Below, one piece after another: positions 18,006 to 26,857 of a stretch of DNA of 48,688 bases (position 1 is its first letter; each line of letters starts with the position of its first letter). Source of the DNA: Candidatus Avirikenella pullistercoris. Its GTDB lineage: Bacteria > Bacteroidota > Bacteroidia > Bacteroidales > Rikenellaceae. The notes below the pieces were generated by a model. That model did no database searches. It was not told the origin of the DNA and saw only the letters and a program-made list of their open reading frames with translations. A program made the translations under genes and the position numbers. The stretch is taken from contig DVIX01000013.1 of the NCBI GenBank assembly GCA_018710935.1, positions 1 to 48,688 on the forward strand, in the 5' to 3' direction.

Positions 18006-21000
18006 ATGAGTACAAAATTCTTCAATAATGGGACAGGACATACGCTTTTCGATAAACTGAAAGGCATCGCGACGGAAATGGCGACATTCGACAGGTTTCT
18101 TGCTGTGGTCGGATTCTTCCGCTCGTCAGGCTATTTTAAATTGAGGAAAGAACTTGGCGATGTATCTGAAATAAAAATACTGGTCGGAATAAACATTGAT
18201 GACATATTTCGCCGCCATAATAAGGCCATGCTTATGCTTGGTAAAGAGGGTGAAGCTAAGGAAAAATACTTCAAGAAGTTCAAACAAGACATCATTGATG
18301 CGAAGTATGATCTCGAAGTGGAAGCCGGCATTCTTCAGATGTGTGATGACCTTGCAGACGGACGGTTGGAAATGAGAATACATTCCACCAAGAACCTACA
18401 CGCCAAGTTTTATCTTTGCCTGCCACAAAACCACAATGAGAATAGTGATGGATGGGTAATCATGGGATCTTCCAACATTTCTGAATCGGGTTTGGGTATA
18501 ACCCAGTCACCTCGATATGAGCTAAACGTGGTCATGAAGGATTACGACGATGTGAAATATTGTTTTGACGAATTCTGTACCTTATGGAATGAGGCAGTAC
18601 CACTTACTCCTGCCGATATTGATGATTATAAGAAACAAACCTATCTCGGCTATCAGCCTACACCTTATGAAATATACATTAAGGTGCTGATTGATACTTT
18701 CGGCAACCAAGTGGAAGATGACTTTACACTTGAACTGCCCGATGGAGTGAAGGAACTGAAATACCAAAAGGATGCCGTGATACAAGGCTACCAAATGTTG
18801 ATGCAACATAACGGTTTGTTCCTCGCTGATGTCGTAGGTTTGGGCAAGACCATGATTGCCACGATGATAGCCAAACGGTTCATTGAGGCCAATGGAAGAA
18901 ACACCAATATTTTGGTCATTTATCCACCTGCACTTGAGGATAACTGGAAAAAGACATTCAGGCAATTTGGGATATATAAGAAAACGCAGTTCATCACCAA
19001 CGGGAGTCTCTCTAAAGTGCTTGATGGACGCGATCAGTACAAAGATAAGGAAGAATTTGATCTCATCATCGTTGATGAAGCACACGGATTCCGCAGTGAC
19101 GGTTCCGGCAAATATGACGAGTTGCAGAAAATTTGCAAATCTCCATGCTCCAACATTGGTTTGTTACGTAGTATCCATAAGAAAGTCATGCTGCTATCCG
19201 CCACACCGTTGAACAACCGCCCCGATGACCTACAAAACCTTTTACTGTTGTTCCAAAACAGTCAAAGCTGTACCATTGACGGAATTCCCAATCTTAAAAG
19301 TTTCTTTTCACCTCTTATTATAGCTTACAATAAGCTGATGCGTGAACGCGACACCCGAGACGTAACGGAAGACGTGGATAAGATTTACGACAAGATTAGG
19401 AATAATGTAATTGACAAGGTAACTATACGGCGCACGAGGAACAACATCCTCAACGACCCAGATTACAAGCGAGACATAGAAACACAAGGCATAGTCTTTC
19501 CGAATATCCTGCCGCCAAGCGAACTCATATATGAAATGGGAGAAGCTATGCGTGGTAGGTTTTATGAAACTCTGAAACAACTGACTGATGGGAAAACCAA
19601 AAAGAATCCCAATGGCACAGGAATCGATTATGCCCGCTATCGCGCCATAGAATTTCTTAAAGAAGAGTACAAGGGAAAGTACAATAATGCAGAACACATC
19701 GGAGAGACCTTGGCTGGCATATATCGCGTTCACATGGTGAAACGGCTTGAAAGTAGCTTTTATGCTTTCAAAAAATCACTTGCCACACTCCTACGCATCA
19801 CGAACGACATGATAAATATGTTCGAAGAGAACAAGGTTATAATAGCACCTGATTTAAATGTAAAAGACTTATTGGCAAAGGGACTAGAGCTTGACGAGAT
19901 AATAGAACTTGCCGTTGAAAAAGGTTTTTCAAAAGATGACATTCTCTATACTGGTGAAGCCTTTGAACCCAAGTTCAAGGATATGTTGCTCCATGATAAA
20001 GATATTTTGGAGCACCTCTACGCAGAATGGACAGAAGAAAAAGACGATCCGAAGTTCGACAAGTTCAGAAAAAAACTTGAAACGGAGTTCCTCAATAAGT
20101 CCATCAACCCTACGGGCAAACTAGTGGTCTTTTCTGAAAGTGTTGATACTCTAAATTATCTGCATGACAAGCTGACAAAAGAGCTCGGCAGGAAGGATGT
20201 ACTGAAAGTGATGGCAGAGAATCGTGACCGACTAGATAAAGTGATAAAGGACAATTTCGATGCCAACGCTCCGCACGACGAGGGGCGTTACAATATCATT
20301 CTCACCTCTGATGTATTGGCCGAGGGTGTCAACCTGCATCGCGCCAACGTGATTGTCAACTATGATTCACCATGGAATGCGACTCGTCTTATGCAGCGCA
20401 TAGGCCGTGTGAACCGTATTGGCTCAACTGCACTGAACATTTACAACTACATGTTTTATCCATCAAAGCAAGGCGACCACGAAATACAGCTATATAAGAA
20501 TGCTCTTATCAAGTTGCAAAGTTTCCACTCTGCCTTTGGTGAGGATGCGCAAATCTATTCACGCGAGGAAATTGTACACCAGTTTACTCTCTTCGACAGC
20601 AATGTCAAAGACAGTGTGGACAAAAAGATAGCTCTGCTCCGTGACTTGCGTAAACTTTACAATAACGACCGTGAACTTTACCATAAGATAAAGGAACTGC
20701 CCATGAAAAGCCGTGTCCTGCGCAATACAGGCAAACATTCTGGCAAAACAGTGGCATTTATTTCATCTGAGGTGAAAACTGAATTTTATTTGGTAAACGA
20801 CTACAAAGTGGAAGTAATCGATTTTCTCGAAGCCATAAAATACTTGAAGGCAAAGCCTGAAGAACAAGCTATTCCTTTTGCGATTGAAACTGATACACCA
20901 CACTATGGTCATGTCAAGGCTGCTATAAACAAATACAAATCGGAGTATATTCAAATCAAGGACACTGACGTGGCCAAAAGGACGGATCTCGACCGCACGG

Positions 21001-21305
21001 CTCTCGAAGCAAATACTTTTCTTCGCCATATCAAACAGATTACAACCGACAGGAAACTGATGGAATGGTGCGACATCCTTACGGCTTATATCAACGAAGG
21101 CATATACGCCCGGTTGCCGCGAGAACTGAAAGTCATCTCACGCGAATATAAAGGCGACCGCGCCAAGATGAAAACCGACGAGTATAAGATACAGGAGAGA
21201 ATCAGCAAGCTGCTTGAAGAATACCAAATTAAAGCATCTGAAAAAGAGAGTGAAGTAAAAGATCTTTCCAATCCGAGAATAATCATTTCCGAAACTTTTA
21301 TTTAA
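18006..21305 (+). CDS. PLD-nuclease-like / SF2 (SNF2-type) helicase
   Basis: A 1099-residue protein. The N-terminal PLD-like domain shows LHAKFYLC (H132-x-K) and IMGSSNIS (about 154-161, the GSxN motif); the usual Asp after HxK is absent, as in several PLDc_2 variants. The helicase core has Walker A ADVVGLGKTMIATMI (about 274-288), the DEAH box IIVDEAHGF (about 353-361), motif III LLSATPLNN (about 396-404), motif V LTSDVLAEGVNLHRANVIVN, and motif VI QRIGRVNRIG (about 798-807). Such proteins act as DNA translocases or nucleases in restriction-like systems. It lies 12 bp before the methylase, with which it probably forms the restriction arm. Confidence 0.9.
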   Translation: MSTKFFNNGTGHTLFDKLKGIATEMATFDRFLAVVGFFRSSGYFKLRKELGDVSEIKILVGINIDDIFRRHNKAMLMLGKEGEAKEKYFKKFKQDIIDAKYDLEVEAGILQMCDDLADGRLEMRIHSTKNLHAKFYLCLPQNHNENSDGWVIMGSSNISESGLGITQSPRYELNVVMKDYDDVKYCFDEFCTLWNEAVPLTPADIDDYKKQTYLGYQPTPYEIYIKVLIDTFGNQVEDDFTLELPDGVKELKYQKDAVIQGYQMLMQHNGLFLADVVGLGKTMIATMIAKRFIEANGRNTNILVIYPPALEDNWKKTFRQFGIYKKTQFITNGSLSKVLDGRDQYKDKEEFDLIIVDEAHGFRSDGSGKYDELQKICKSPCSNIGLLRSIHKKVMLLSATPLNNRPDDLQNLLLLFQNSQSCTIDGIPNLKSFFSPLIIAYNKLMRERDTRDVTEDVDKIYDKIRNNVIDKVTIRRTRNNILNDPDYKRDIETQGIVFPNILPPSELIYEMGEAMRGRFYETLKQLTDGKTKKNPNGTGIDYARYRAIEFLKEEYKGKYNNAEHIGETLAGIYRVHMVKRLESSFYAFKKSLATLLRITNDMINMFEENKVIIAPDLNVKDLLAKGLELDEIIELAVEKGFSKDDILYTGEAFEPKFKDMLLHDKDILEHLYAEWTEEKDDPKFDKFRKKLETEFLNKSINPTGKLVVFSESVDTLNYLHDKLTKELGRKDVLKVMAENRDRLDKVIKDNFDANAPHDEGRYNIILTSDVLAEGVNLHRANVIVNYDSPWNATRLMQRIGRVNRIGSTALNIYNYMFYPSKQGDHEIQLYKNALIKLQSFHSAFGEDAQIYSREEIVHQFTLFDSNVKDSVDKKIALLRDLRKLYNNDRELYHKIKELPMKSRVLRNTGKHSGKTVAFISSEVKTEFYLVNDYKVEVIDFLEAIKYLKAKPEEQAIPFAIETDTPHYGHVKAAINKYKSEYIQIKDTDVAKRTDLDRTALEANTFLRHIKQITTDRKLMEWCDILTAYINEGIYARLPRELKVISREYKGDRAKMKTDEYKIQERISKLLEEYQIKASEKESEVKDLSNPRIIISETFI

Positions 21306-21317
21306 CAACGAATACTT

Positions 21318-24300
21318 ATGACTACATATACAGACACCCAACTAAGAACCATATTCCAATCACAGTTTAATCCCGGCGATTGGCTGAATCTTTTGCAGAA
21401 TTTTTTTAGCGCAACCGAATTAAGACGCACCCCCGAAGAACTTGATACGCCCGATATAGGGCAAGGCTATTATCTTGGTTACATCGATACACCCGACAGC
21501 TACCGTATCGGTTTATTCCGTTATGACATAGCCGAAGGTTCAGTGGCCAACAAGCGTGTAGGGTTGAGGAACTTGGTACGCTCATACATCAACCAACACT
21601 ATGGAAGTTTTGATGCCGCCCTTTCCGTGTTTGACAGCGGCGACCATTGGCGACTATCGTTTATCTGCGACATCAAGGACGAAGCGACATCACCCAAGCG
21701 TTACACTTACGTTTTCGGTGACGATTACAATCTTTATAAAACACCGATAGAACGTTTCGTTAAACTGAAATCCAATGGCATCACGTTTGCCAACCTAAAA
21801 GAAGCTTTCTCGGTGGAAGCTTTATCAAAAGACTTTTATAACAAGCTTTATCTATGGTATCAATGGGCCTTGTCACCAGAAACTGGTGTCACATTCCCTA
21901 ATAATCCAGAAACAGAAAAAGATGACAGGGAAAATCTGCACGTAAAACTAATTCGCCTGATTACAAGGATGTTGTTCGTCTGGTTTATAAAGCAAAAGCA
22001 TCTTGTGCCTGATAATATCTTTGATGCAAAGGCGTTGAAGAATATACTTGTAAATTTTGACGAAAAATCATATGAAAGTGGCAACTATTATAATGCCATT
22101 TTGCAAAACCTCTTTTTTGCGACACTCAATTGCGCCATTATAGACGAAGATGGCAATCCTCGTCATTTCGCTAATGCTTCTGCCCGTGATACACGCAATC
22201 TGTATCGTTATGCTGAGATGTTCAATATGAGTGAGCAGGAAGTCATCAAATTATTCTCATACATTCCATTTTTAAACGGAGGATTATTTGAATGTCTTGA
22301 CAAGCCAAAGGGGTTATATATAGATTTAGAACATGACATCCTTTATGATGGATTCAGCCGGAATGCAACCCGTTCGTCCAACGGTAATTATAAGTATAGA
22401 GCTTTCATACCCAACGTATTGTTCTTTAATGATGATGAACAACAGCTTGGTCTTATAACATTGTTTAACCAATATAATTTTACCATTGAAGAGAACTCTC
22501 CCACAGATGCTGAAATTTCTCTTGACCCAGAACTGTTAGGACGAGTATTTGAAAATCTGTTGGCTGCATATAATCCCGAGACACAAGAATCTGCCCGTAA
22601 ATCAACTGGCTCGTTTTACACTCCACGCGAAATTGTGGACTACATGGTTGACGAGTCTCTAAAAACCTATCTGCTTGGTGCTGGAATAAGTGGGCTTAAT
22701 GCAAATATGCTTGACACATTGTTTCACACTCATACCATAGAGTCTGAATGGAACAAGGAGATTGTTGACGGCGTAACCGATGCATTAAAGAGGGTAAAGA
22801 TACTTGATCCAGCCTGTGGGTCTGGTGCTTTTCCTATGGGGTGCATGCTGCGTATAGTTGAGATTGTTGAATTACTCCACAATGATGAGATTGACCGTTA
22901 TCAGCTTAAGCTCGACATAATTGAAAGCTGTGTGTTTGGAGTTGACATCCAGCCCATAGCAATGTTAATTTGCAAGCTACGCTTTTTCATATCTCTTGTG
23001 TGTGAGCAAAAAGACATTGATTTTAACGACCCGACTCACAATTACGGCATCAATACGCTACCTAATCTTGAAACGAAGTTCGTTGCCGCCAATACCTTAT
23101 TGAGTGCTGAAATACGTAAATTTGACAAAGATTGGACAGCCGATGACCAGCTGCGTAGTTTACAAGAACAACTCCTCACTATTCGCAATCATCATTTATT
23201 AGCAAAAGGACGTAAGGCTAAACGCCTATGCCAACGTGAAGATAAGGTAAAGCGAGCAGAAATATTGCAATATATTGTTGATCATGCTCAAAAACTGGAT
23301 GAAAGGCGTATAGCCGAATTGGAAGAACAAATAAAATCATTGAAAACTCAGCTTGAGCAATATAAGGAAGAGGTGTGGATTGACGAAACCCGCCCCGTCG
23401 AGAACACTCTGTTTGGTCCTGTCCAAACGCCACAGACACTATTCCGCAAAGACTTGAACGAGCCCAAACGAAATGAACTGCTCAAAAGTATTCACAACAT
23501 TGAGGATAATATCAAAAAGGAAAAGCGTAAAGCTGAAATCAATGGCTTCGAGGCTGCGGTTAAACAAATTACCGAATGGGATCCATACGACCAAAATTCC
23601 GTTAGTCCTTTCTTTGACCCTGAATGGATGTTTTGTTTGAAAGAAAAATTTGATATAGTGATAGGTAATCCACCTTACATATCTACAAAAGGCATCTCAG
23701 AAAAAGACAAAAAACGCTATGAGCAAGAGTTTAGATTCTCAGATGATACATACAATTTATTTACATTTAAAGGGTTATTCCTCTGTAAATCTAATGGTTC
23801 GCTTACTTATATTACTCCCAAAACCTATTGGACGACTCAGACAAAACGTAGTATGAGAGAATTTTTATTGAGTAATAAAATCAACTATATATTTGATACC
23901 GCCAACCCATTTGAAGCAGCAATGGTTGATACTTGTATTATTCAGGTATCAAAAGTAAAGATGCCCCAAGCCCATTGCGTGAAATTCCTTGACGGAACTA
24001 ACGATTTATCACATCCTAAAGTTTTCTCTCCTGTTCCACAGAGTATTTTCTTAAACACTTTGAATTGTGTTATATTCAAACCAACACAACTCAATATGAG
24101 AATTTATGAACTTTATGGAAAAAGGGTTAAAGAGCTGTATGAAAAATGGTGGGACAAGATTAAAACATCAAGGGATATAGCTAAACATCAAGCAGAACTT
24201 GAGGCTTATCGTAATAGTCTTAAACCTGGAGATATTGCACTTCTAGGATGTCTTACCGAAGGAGGTCAAGGTTTAGCAACAGCTAATAACGGTAAATATA

Positions 24301-25169
24301 TAGCAGTTCGCCGTTCAACCAAATGGGCTAAAAATGTCATAGAATCTCGTCCTAAGAAATTGGCAGAAGCCATCAAGAAGAAAAAAATAAAAGTAGAAGG
24401 GTTGGAGGCTTTTTCAACTACAAAAGAATTCTTACAATCCTTGCCAGAGAATGAAATTGCGAATCTATTTGACAATTTAAAAGAACGATATGGTCGTGAT
24501 ATTTTTGGACAAGGTTATATCTATAAAATTATTGATGATAGTGAAATAGCTAATGTTGATGAACTCACTCAAGATGAGAAAGAGAATGGAATAGATACAT
24601 CAAAAAAATATTATGTTCCTTATGACAAAGGTGATAAAGATGGAAATCGTTGGTATTTAGAGACTCCATTTGCTATTGCGTGGTCTAAAGAGAACGTCCA
24701 TTTTTTGAAGACTAATTCTGGCAAAAAAGGAGAAGGTATGCCTGTCGTTAGAAATCCACAATTCTATTTTAGAGAGGGATTTTGTTGGAATAATGTCTTG
24801 ACGACTTATATAAAATGTAAACGTAAAGAAAAGTCCGTTCAAAGCACAGAAAGTATGAGCTTATTTTCTTGTTTAAAAGCTGTTCCTGAGTATTATGCGA
24901 TATGTTTGATGAACTCTCGCCTTGTCGCCTTGTATGTGGATAATTTTATAAATGCTACTTCTCACTGTACAACGGGAGATGCTAAACTCATTCCAATTAT
25001 AATTCCCGATCGAGATGTGTTGGAAAAATGCAAAACGATATTTGAAAAAGCATTTATTGCACAAAAAATCATTTCTACAGATGTTGTTACAACATCTGTA
25101 GAAATTCAAGATTTGATAGACGCTGAAAGAGACAATGATTTATTGTTCAACCAATTATATTCTATATAA
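21318..25169 (+). CDS. Eco57I-like N6-adenine DNA methyltransferase with invertible C-terminal specificity region
   Basis: A 1283-residue restriction-modification protein. The N-terminal third is unassigned. The methylase starts with GSFYTPREIVDYMVDES (about 430), then SAM motif I ILDPACGSGAFPMG (about 495-508), a coiled-coil insert (about 655-690) and catalytic motif IV IVIGNPPYISTKG (about 779-791). The C-terminal target-recognition region ends with FYFREGFCW (1149-1157), LYVDNFINATSH, IPIIIPDRD and QLYSI. That last part has a second, inverted version downstream. A perfect 28-bp inverted repeat at codons 1149-1158 and an outer 18-bp pair at about 1126-1132 would let it be exchanged in frame. 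It is the last gene of the operon. Confidence 0.92.
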   Translation: MTTYTDTQLRTIFQSQFNPGDWLNLLQNFFSATELRRTPEELDTPDIGQGYYLGYIDTPDSYRIGLFRYDIAEGSVANKRVGLRNLVRSYINQHYGSFDAALSVFDSGDHWRLSFICDIKDEATSPKRYTYVFGDDYNLYKTPIERFVKLKSNGITFANLKEAFSVEALSKDFYNKLYLWYQWALSPETGVTFPNNPETEKDDRENLHVKLIRLITRMLFVWFIKQKHLVPDNIFDAKALKNILVNFDEKSYESGNYYNAILQNLFFATLNCAIIDEDGNPRHFANASARDTRNLYRYAEMFNMSEQEVIKLFSYIPFLNGGLFECLDKPKGLYIDLEHDILYDGFSRNATRSSNGNYKYRAFIPNVLFFNDDEQQLGLITLFNQYNFTIEENSPTDAEISLDPELLGRVFENLLAAYNPETQESARKSTGSFYTPREIVDYMVDESLKTYLLGAGISGLNANMLDTLFHTHTIESEWNKEIVDGVTDALKRVKILDPACGSGAFPMGCMLRIVEIVELLHNDEIDRYQLKLDIIESCVFGVDIQPIAMLICKLRFFISLVCEQKDIDFNDPTHNYGINTLPNLETKFVAANTLLSAEIRKFDKDWTADDQLRSLQEQLLTIRNHHLLAKGRKAKRLCQREDKVKRAEILQYIVDHAQKLDERRIAELEEQIKSLKTQLEQYKEEVWIDETRPVENTLFGPVQTPQTLFRKDLNEPKRNELLKSIHNIEDNIKKEKRKAEINGFEAAVKQITEWDPYDQNSVSPFFDPEWMFCLKEKFDIVIGNPPYISTKGISEKDKKRYEQEFRFSDDTYNLFTFKGLFLCKSNGSLTYITPKTYWTTQTKRSMREFLLSNKINYIFDTANPFEAAMVDTCIIQVSKVKMPQAHCVKFLDGTNDLSHPKVFSPVPQSIFLNTLNCVIFKPTQLNMRIYELYGKRVKELYEKWWDKIKTSRDIAKHQAELEAYRNSLKPGDIALLGCLTEGGQGLATANNGKYIAVRRSTKWAKNVIESRPKKLAEAIKKKKIKVEGLEAFSTTKEFLQSLPENEIANLFDNLKERYGRDIFGQGYIYKIIDDSEIANVDELTQDEKENGIDTSKKYYVPYDKGDKDGNRWYLETPFAIAWSKENVHFLKTNSGKKGEGMPVVRNPQFYFREGFCWNNVLTTYIKCKRKEKSVQSTESMSLFSCLKAVPEYYAICLMNSRLVALYVDNFINATSHCTTGDAKLIPIIIPDRDVLEKCKTIFEKAFIAQKIISTDVVTTSVEIQDLIDAERDNDLLFNQLYSI
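24695..24712 (+). repeat. Outer inverted repeat, left copy
   Basis: CGTCCATTTTTTGAAGAC pairs with the reverse complement of 25588-25605 at 17 of 18 positions. Both encode the F-L-K-T residues before the specificity region. Confidence 0.8.
24762..24789 (+). repeat. Inner inverted repeat (28 bp), left copy; candidate crossover site
   Basis: Perfectly identical to the reverse complement of 25529-25556. It encodes F-Y-F-R-E-G-F-C-W in the same frame in both copies, so recombination keeps the reading frame. Confidence 0.9.
25071..25105. repeat. Perfect 35-bp palindrome inside the methylase coding sequence
   Basis: Arms 25071-25087 and 25089-25105 are exact reverse complements around a single central T at 25088. 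It encodes part of the STDVVTTSVEI segment. No T run follows, so a terminator is unlikely. Confidence 0.85.
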
Positions 25170-25172
25170 TTG
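25152..25172. repeat. Near-palindrome where the two specificity cassettes meet
   Basis: CAATTATAT and ATATAATTG flank TCT. The plus-strand methylase stop (25167-25169) and the minus-strand cassette stop (25155-25157) both lie in it. Its centre (25162) nearly coincides with the midpoint of the 28-bp inverted repeats (25159). Confidence 0.8.
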
Positions 25173-25646
25173 AAATACAATAGAATCTATTAATTCTTGC
25201 AGAATTAACATATCTTTTGTGATAGAGTCTGTTCCTTTTGAATGTAAATCTGTTATTTTGATAGCAATGGCCTTCTTTACTACATCACATACAGTTTTTA
25301 ATGAATCTGAGTCTGGAATAATAATTGGAAGTTGCCTAGCGTCATTAATTTGAAAATGAGATGTATTATTAATAAAGTTATCCACATATAGGCTTATAAA
25401 TTCAGAATTTATAAGCCCTACAAAGTATATATCTGGAATATCTGTCATTGTAAATAGACTCATGCTCAATACATCAAAAATTCCATTAGACTTAACTCTT
25501 GCTTTTAAATAGGTAGAGTTGACATCTATCCAACAAAATCCCTCTCTAAAATAGAACATATGACCTTGATAACGTGCTTTAGGGTCTGTCTTCAAAAAAA
25601 GGACGCTAATATTAAATTCAATATATACCTCTATTCCAACGCCCAT
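25155..25646 (-). CDS. Silent alternative C-terminal specificity cassette of the methylase
   Basis: This 163-codon frame is homologous to the methylase C-terminus, not a free-standing gene. It shares FLKT, FYFREGFCW, MSLF, LYVDNFIN-TSH, LPIIIPDSDSL and a closing QLYRI with the active copy (QLYSI), while the residues between differ. From FYFREGFCW onward it has 133 residues against 135 in the active version. The first codons (25606-25646) overlap the invertase gene and look incidental, so the useful cassette is 25155-25605. It has no start signal of its own and would become the methylase C-terminus after inversion. Read-through from the invertase transcript could yield a fragment. Confidence 0.88.
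   Translation of the reverse strand: MGVGIEVYIEFNISVLFLKTDPKARYQGHMFYFREGFCWIDVNSTYLKARVKSNGIFDVLSMSLFTMTDIPDIYFVGLINSEFISLYVDNFINNTSHFQINDARQLPIIIPDSDSLKTVCDVVKKAIAIKITDLHSKGTDSITKDMLILQELIDSIVFQLYRI
25529..25556 (-). repeat. Inner inverted repeat (28 bp), right copy
   Basis: Perfect reverse complement of 24762-24789; encodes the cassette's F-Y-F-R-E-G-F-C-W. Confidence 0.9.
25588..25605 (-). repeat. Outer inverted repeat, right copy
   Basis: CGTCCTTTTTTTGAAGAC on the minus strand, one base different from 24695-24712. The spacers between inner and outer repeats differ in length (49 versus 31 nt) but both keep the frame. Confidence 0.8.
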
Positions 25647-26268
25647 TTTTAGATTTTATGGGTTCTCGAATTCCAGTATAAGCTAAATATCTATATAAAG
25701 TTCCTCTTGCAATCTTTAATTGTTTAGCAATTTGCGGAATACTCATTCCGAAATCAAGTTTTTTACAAATATATTCGTGTTTTGCGGTGCATATAATATT
25801 TAAGTTTTGATTTCTTTTTCCCATATTTCTTCCAATGTGTTTACCTTCTGCTTTTAATCTTGCCAATGCTTCTTTTGTTCGTTGGCTAATAAGATTACGT
25901 TCAATTTCTGCAGATAGTCCGAAAGCAAATGCAAGGACCTTACTTTGTATGTCTTCTCCCAACCGATAATTATCCTTTATAGTCCAAACTCTACACTCCT
26001 TTGTCATGCAGATATTTAGAATTTCCATTATCATGAAAAGGTTTCGTCCCAAACGGGATAGTTCGGCACAAATAATCAAGTCATCTCTTTGCACACGTTT
26101 CAACAACTTGCCTAATTCGCGCTTGTTATACGATTTTGTACCACTAATGGTTTCTTCAATCCAGCCATCAATCACCAACTCATTGCGTTCACAGAAATTA
26201 CTTATCTCAAAACGCTGGTTCTCTACAGTTTGTTTGTCACTGCTTACTCTAATGTATCCGTAAATCAT
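25618..26268 (-). CDS. Mpi-family serine invertase/recombinase
   Basis: Small serine recombinase of 216 residues. The start at 26268 (MIYGYIRVSSDKQTVENQRF) is chosen because the catalytic Ser (YIRVSSDKQ) then stands at the usual position near residue 9; the frame extends upstream to 26307. Further family signs are EETISGTKSYNKRELGKLL, LIICAELSRLGRNLFMIMEI, FAFGLSAEIERNLISQRTKEAL and a C-terminal helix-turn-helix (MSIPQIAKQLKIARGTLYRYL). The Bacteroidales Mpi group inverts DNA segments at short repeats. Its stop codon lies directly beside the silent cassette and it points toward the invertible segment, so it is the likely enzyme for that switch. Confidence 0.93.
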   Translation of the reverse strand: MIYGYIRVSSDKQTVENQRFEISNFCERNELVIDGWIEETISGTKSYNKRELGKLLKRVQRDDLIICAELSRLGRNLFMIMEILNICMTKECRVWTIKDNYRLGEDIQSKVLAFAFGLSAEIERNLISQRTKEALARLKAEGKHIGRNMGKRNQNLNIICTAKHEYICKKLDFGMSIPQIAKQLKIARGTLYRYLAYTGIREPIKSKNGRWNRGIY

Positions 26269-26323
26269 AACTTTTAAATTTATATCATGCATATAATATA
26301 CAGACATAAATTAAGGAATCCCT

Positions 26324-26509
26324 TTACAAATAATTAGAATATAAAGGGATAATGTAAGAACTATGTGTTAATTCTCTTTTTTCATTGATATTATATTTTT
26401 TTATCAAATGCTGATGCTGTTCCTTCACTGCCCGATACATGGAATAATGCGCAAAGGATTCTTTCTCATATTTCAGGCTGCTAATAGAAGCAGCAACAGC
26501 CCACATCAT
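26324..26509 (-). CDS. Short ORF, doubtful, membrane-like N-terminus
   Basis: A 61-codon frame with a hydrophobic start (MMWAVAASISS) and a charged, helical remainder (HYSMYRAVKEQHQHLIKKY). It lies in the same reading frame as the helix-turn-helix ORF just upstream, separated by a TAA at 26546-26548. The codons between the two add further hydrophobic residues (IAVLIVII). It may be a real small membrane protein, or the remainder of something broken. I recognise no family. Confidence 0.3.
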   Translation of the reverse strand: MMWAVAASISSLKYEKESFAHYSMYRAVKEQHQHLIKKYNINEKRELTHSSYIIPLYSNYL

Positions 26510-26545
26510 AATAATGACTATAAGAACCGCAATATGTATAGGAGT

Positions 26546-26857
26546 TTAATATGATGTCCTCGTATAAACACTAAAATTGTATGACGGTATCGAACCTTGC
26601 CATATCATACGATAAAGAACGTCTTTACTAATGCCGTAAATCAGCATAGCCTCTTTTACGGTTAGATACCCCTTGCTGGATGGTATTCGTCTAATCAGTG
26701 CTTGGCGTATTGTTTTTTTCTCTTTTGCGATATGTCTTTTTTTGTATGCTTTCTTGGAACAAGCAGGGCAACAATACTTCGACACTAATGTGGGAGGAGT
26801 AAAGATTTTACCGTACTCCTCGCAACTTCTTTGAATGGTGTAATTTCCTCTTGGCAT
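26546..26857 (-). CDS. Helix-turn-helix (excisionase-like) protein, truncated C-terminus
   Basis: A 103-residue protein of the kind found next to integrases in Bacteroidales mobile elements. The N-terminus has a Cys pair pattern (CEEYGKIFTPPTLVSKYCCPAC), with the first pair degraded to C-x-x-Y. A Lys-rich linker follows, then a MerR/excisionase-type helix-turn-helix, GYLTVKEAMLIYGISKDVLY-RMIWQGSIPSYNF. Relatives usually continue with a short R-L-T-R-x-S wing and about ten more residues; here the frame reads SVYTRTSY and stops. That suggests damage near the 3' end and an element in decay. No integrase follows. Confidence 0.65.
   Translation of the reverse strand: MPRGNYTIQRSCEEYGKIFTPPTLVSKYCCPACSKKAYKKRHIAKEKKTIRQALIRRIPSSKGYLTVKEAMLIYGISKDVLYRMIWQGSIPSYNFSVYTRTSY

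Noticed and set aside
15714..25169. Assignment of the operon to BREX or DISARM
   Set aside because: No PglZ, BrxC, DrmA or DrmB homologue is present; only helicase and methylase resemblance exists, which is shared by many systems.
24762..25556. Inverted repeats as ends of an insertion sequence
   Set aside because: The repeats are homologous codons of two related specificity regions, the segment contains no transposase, and no target duplication is seen.
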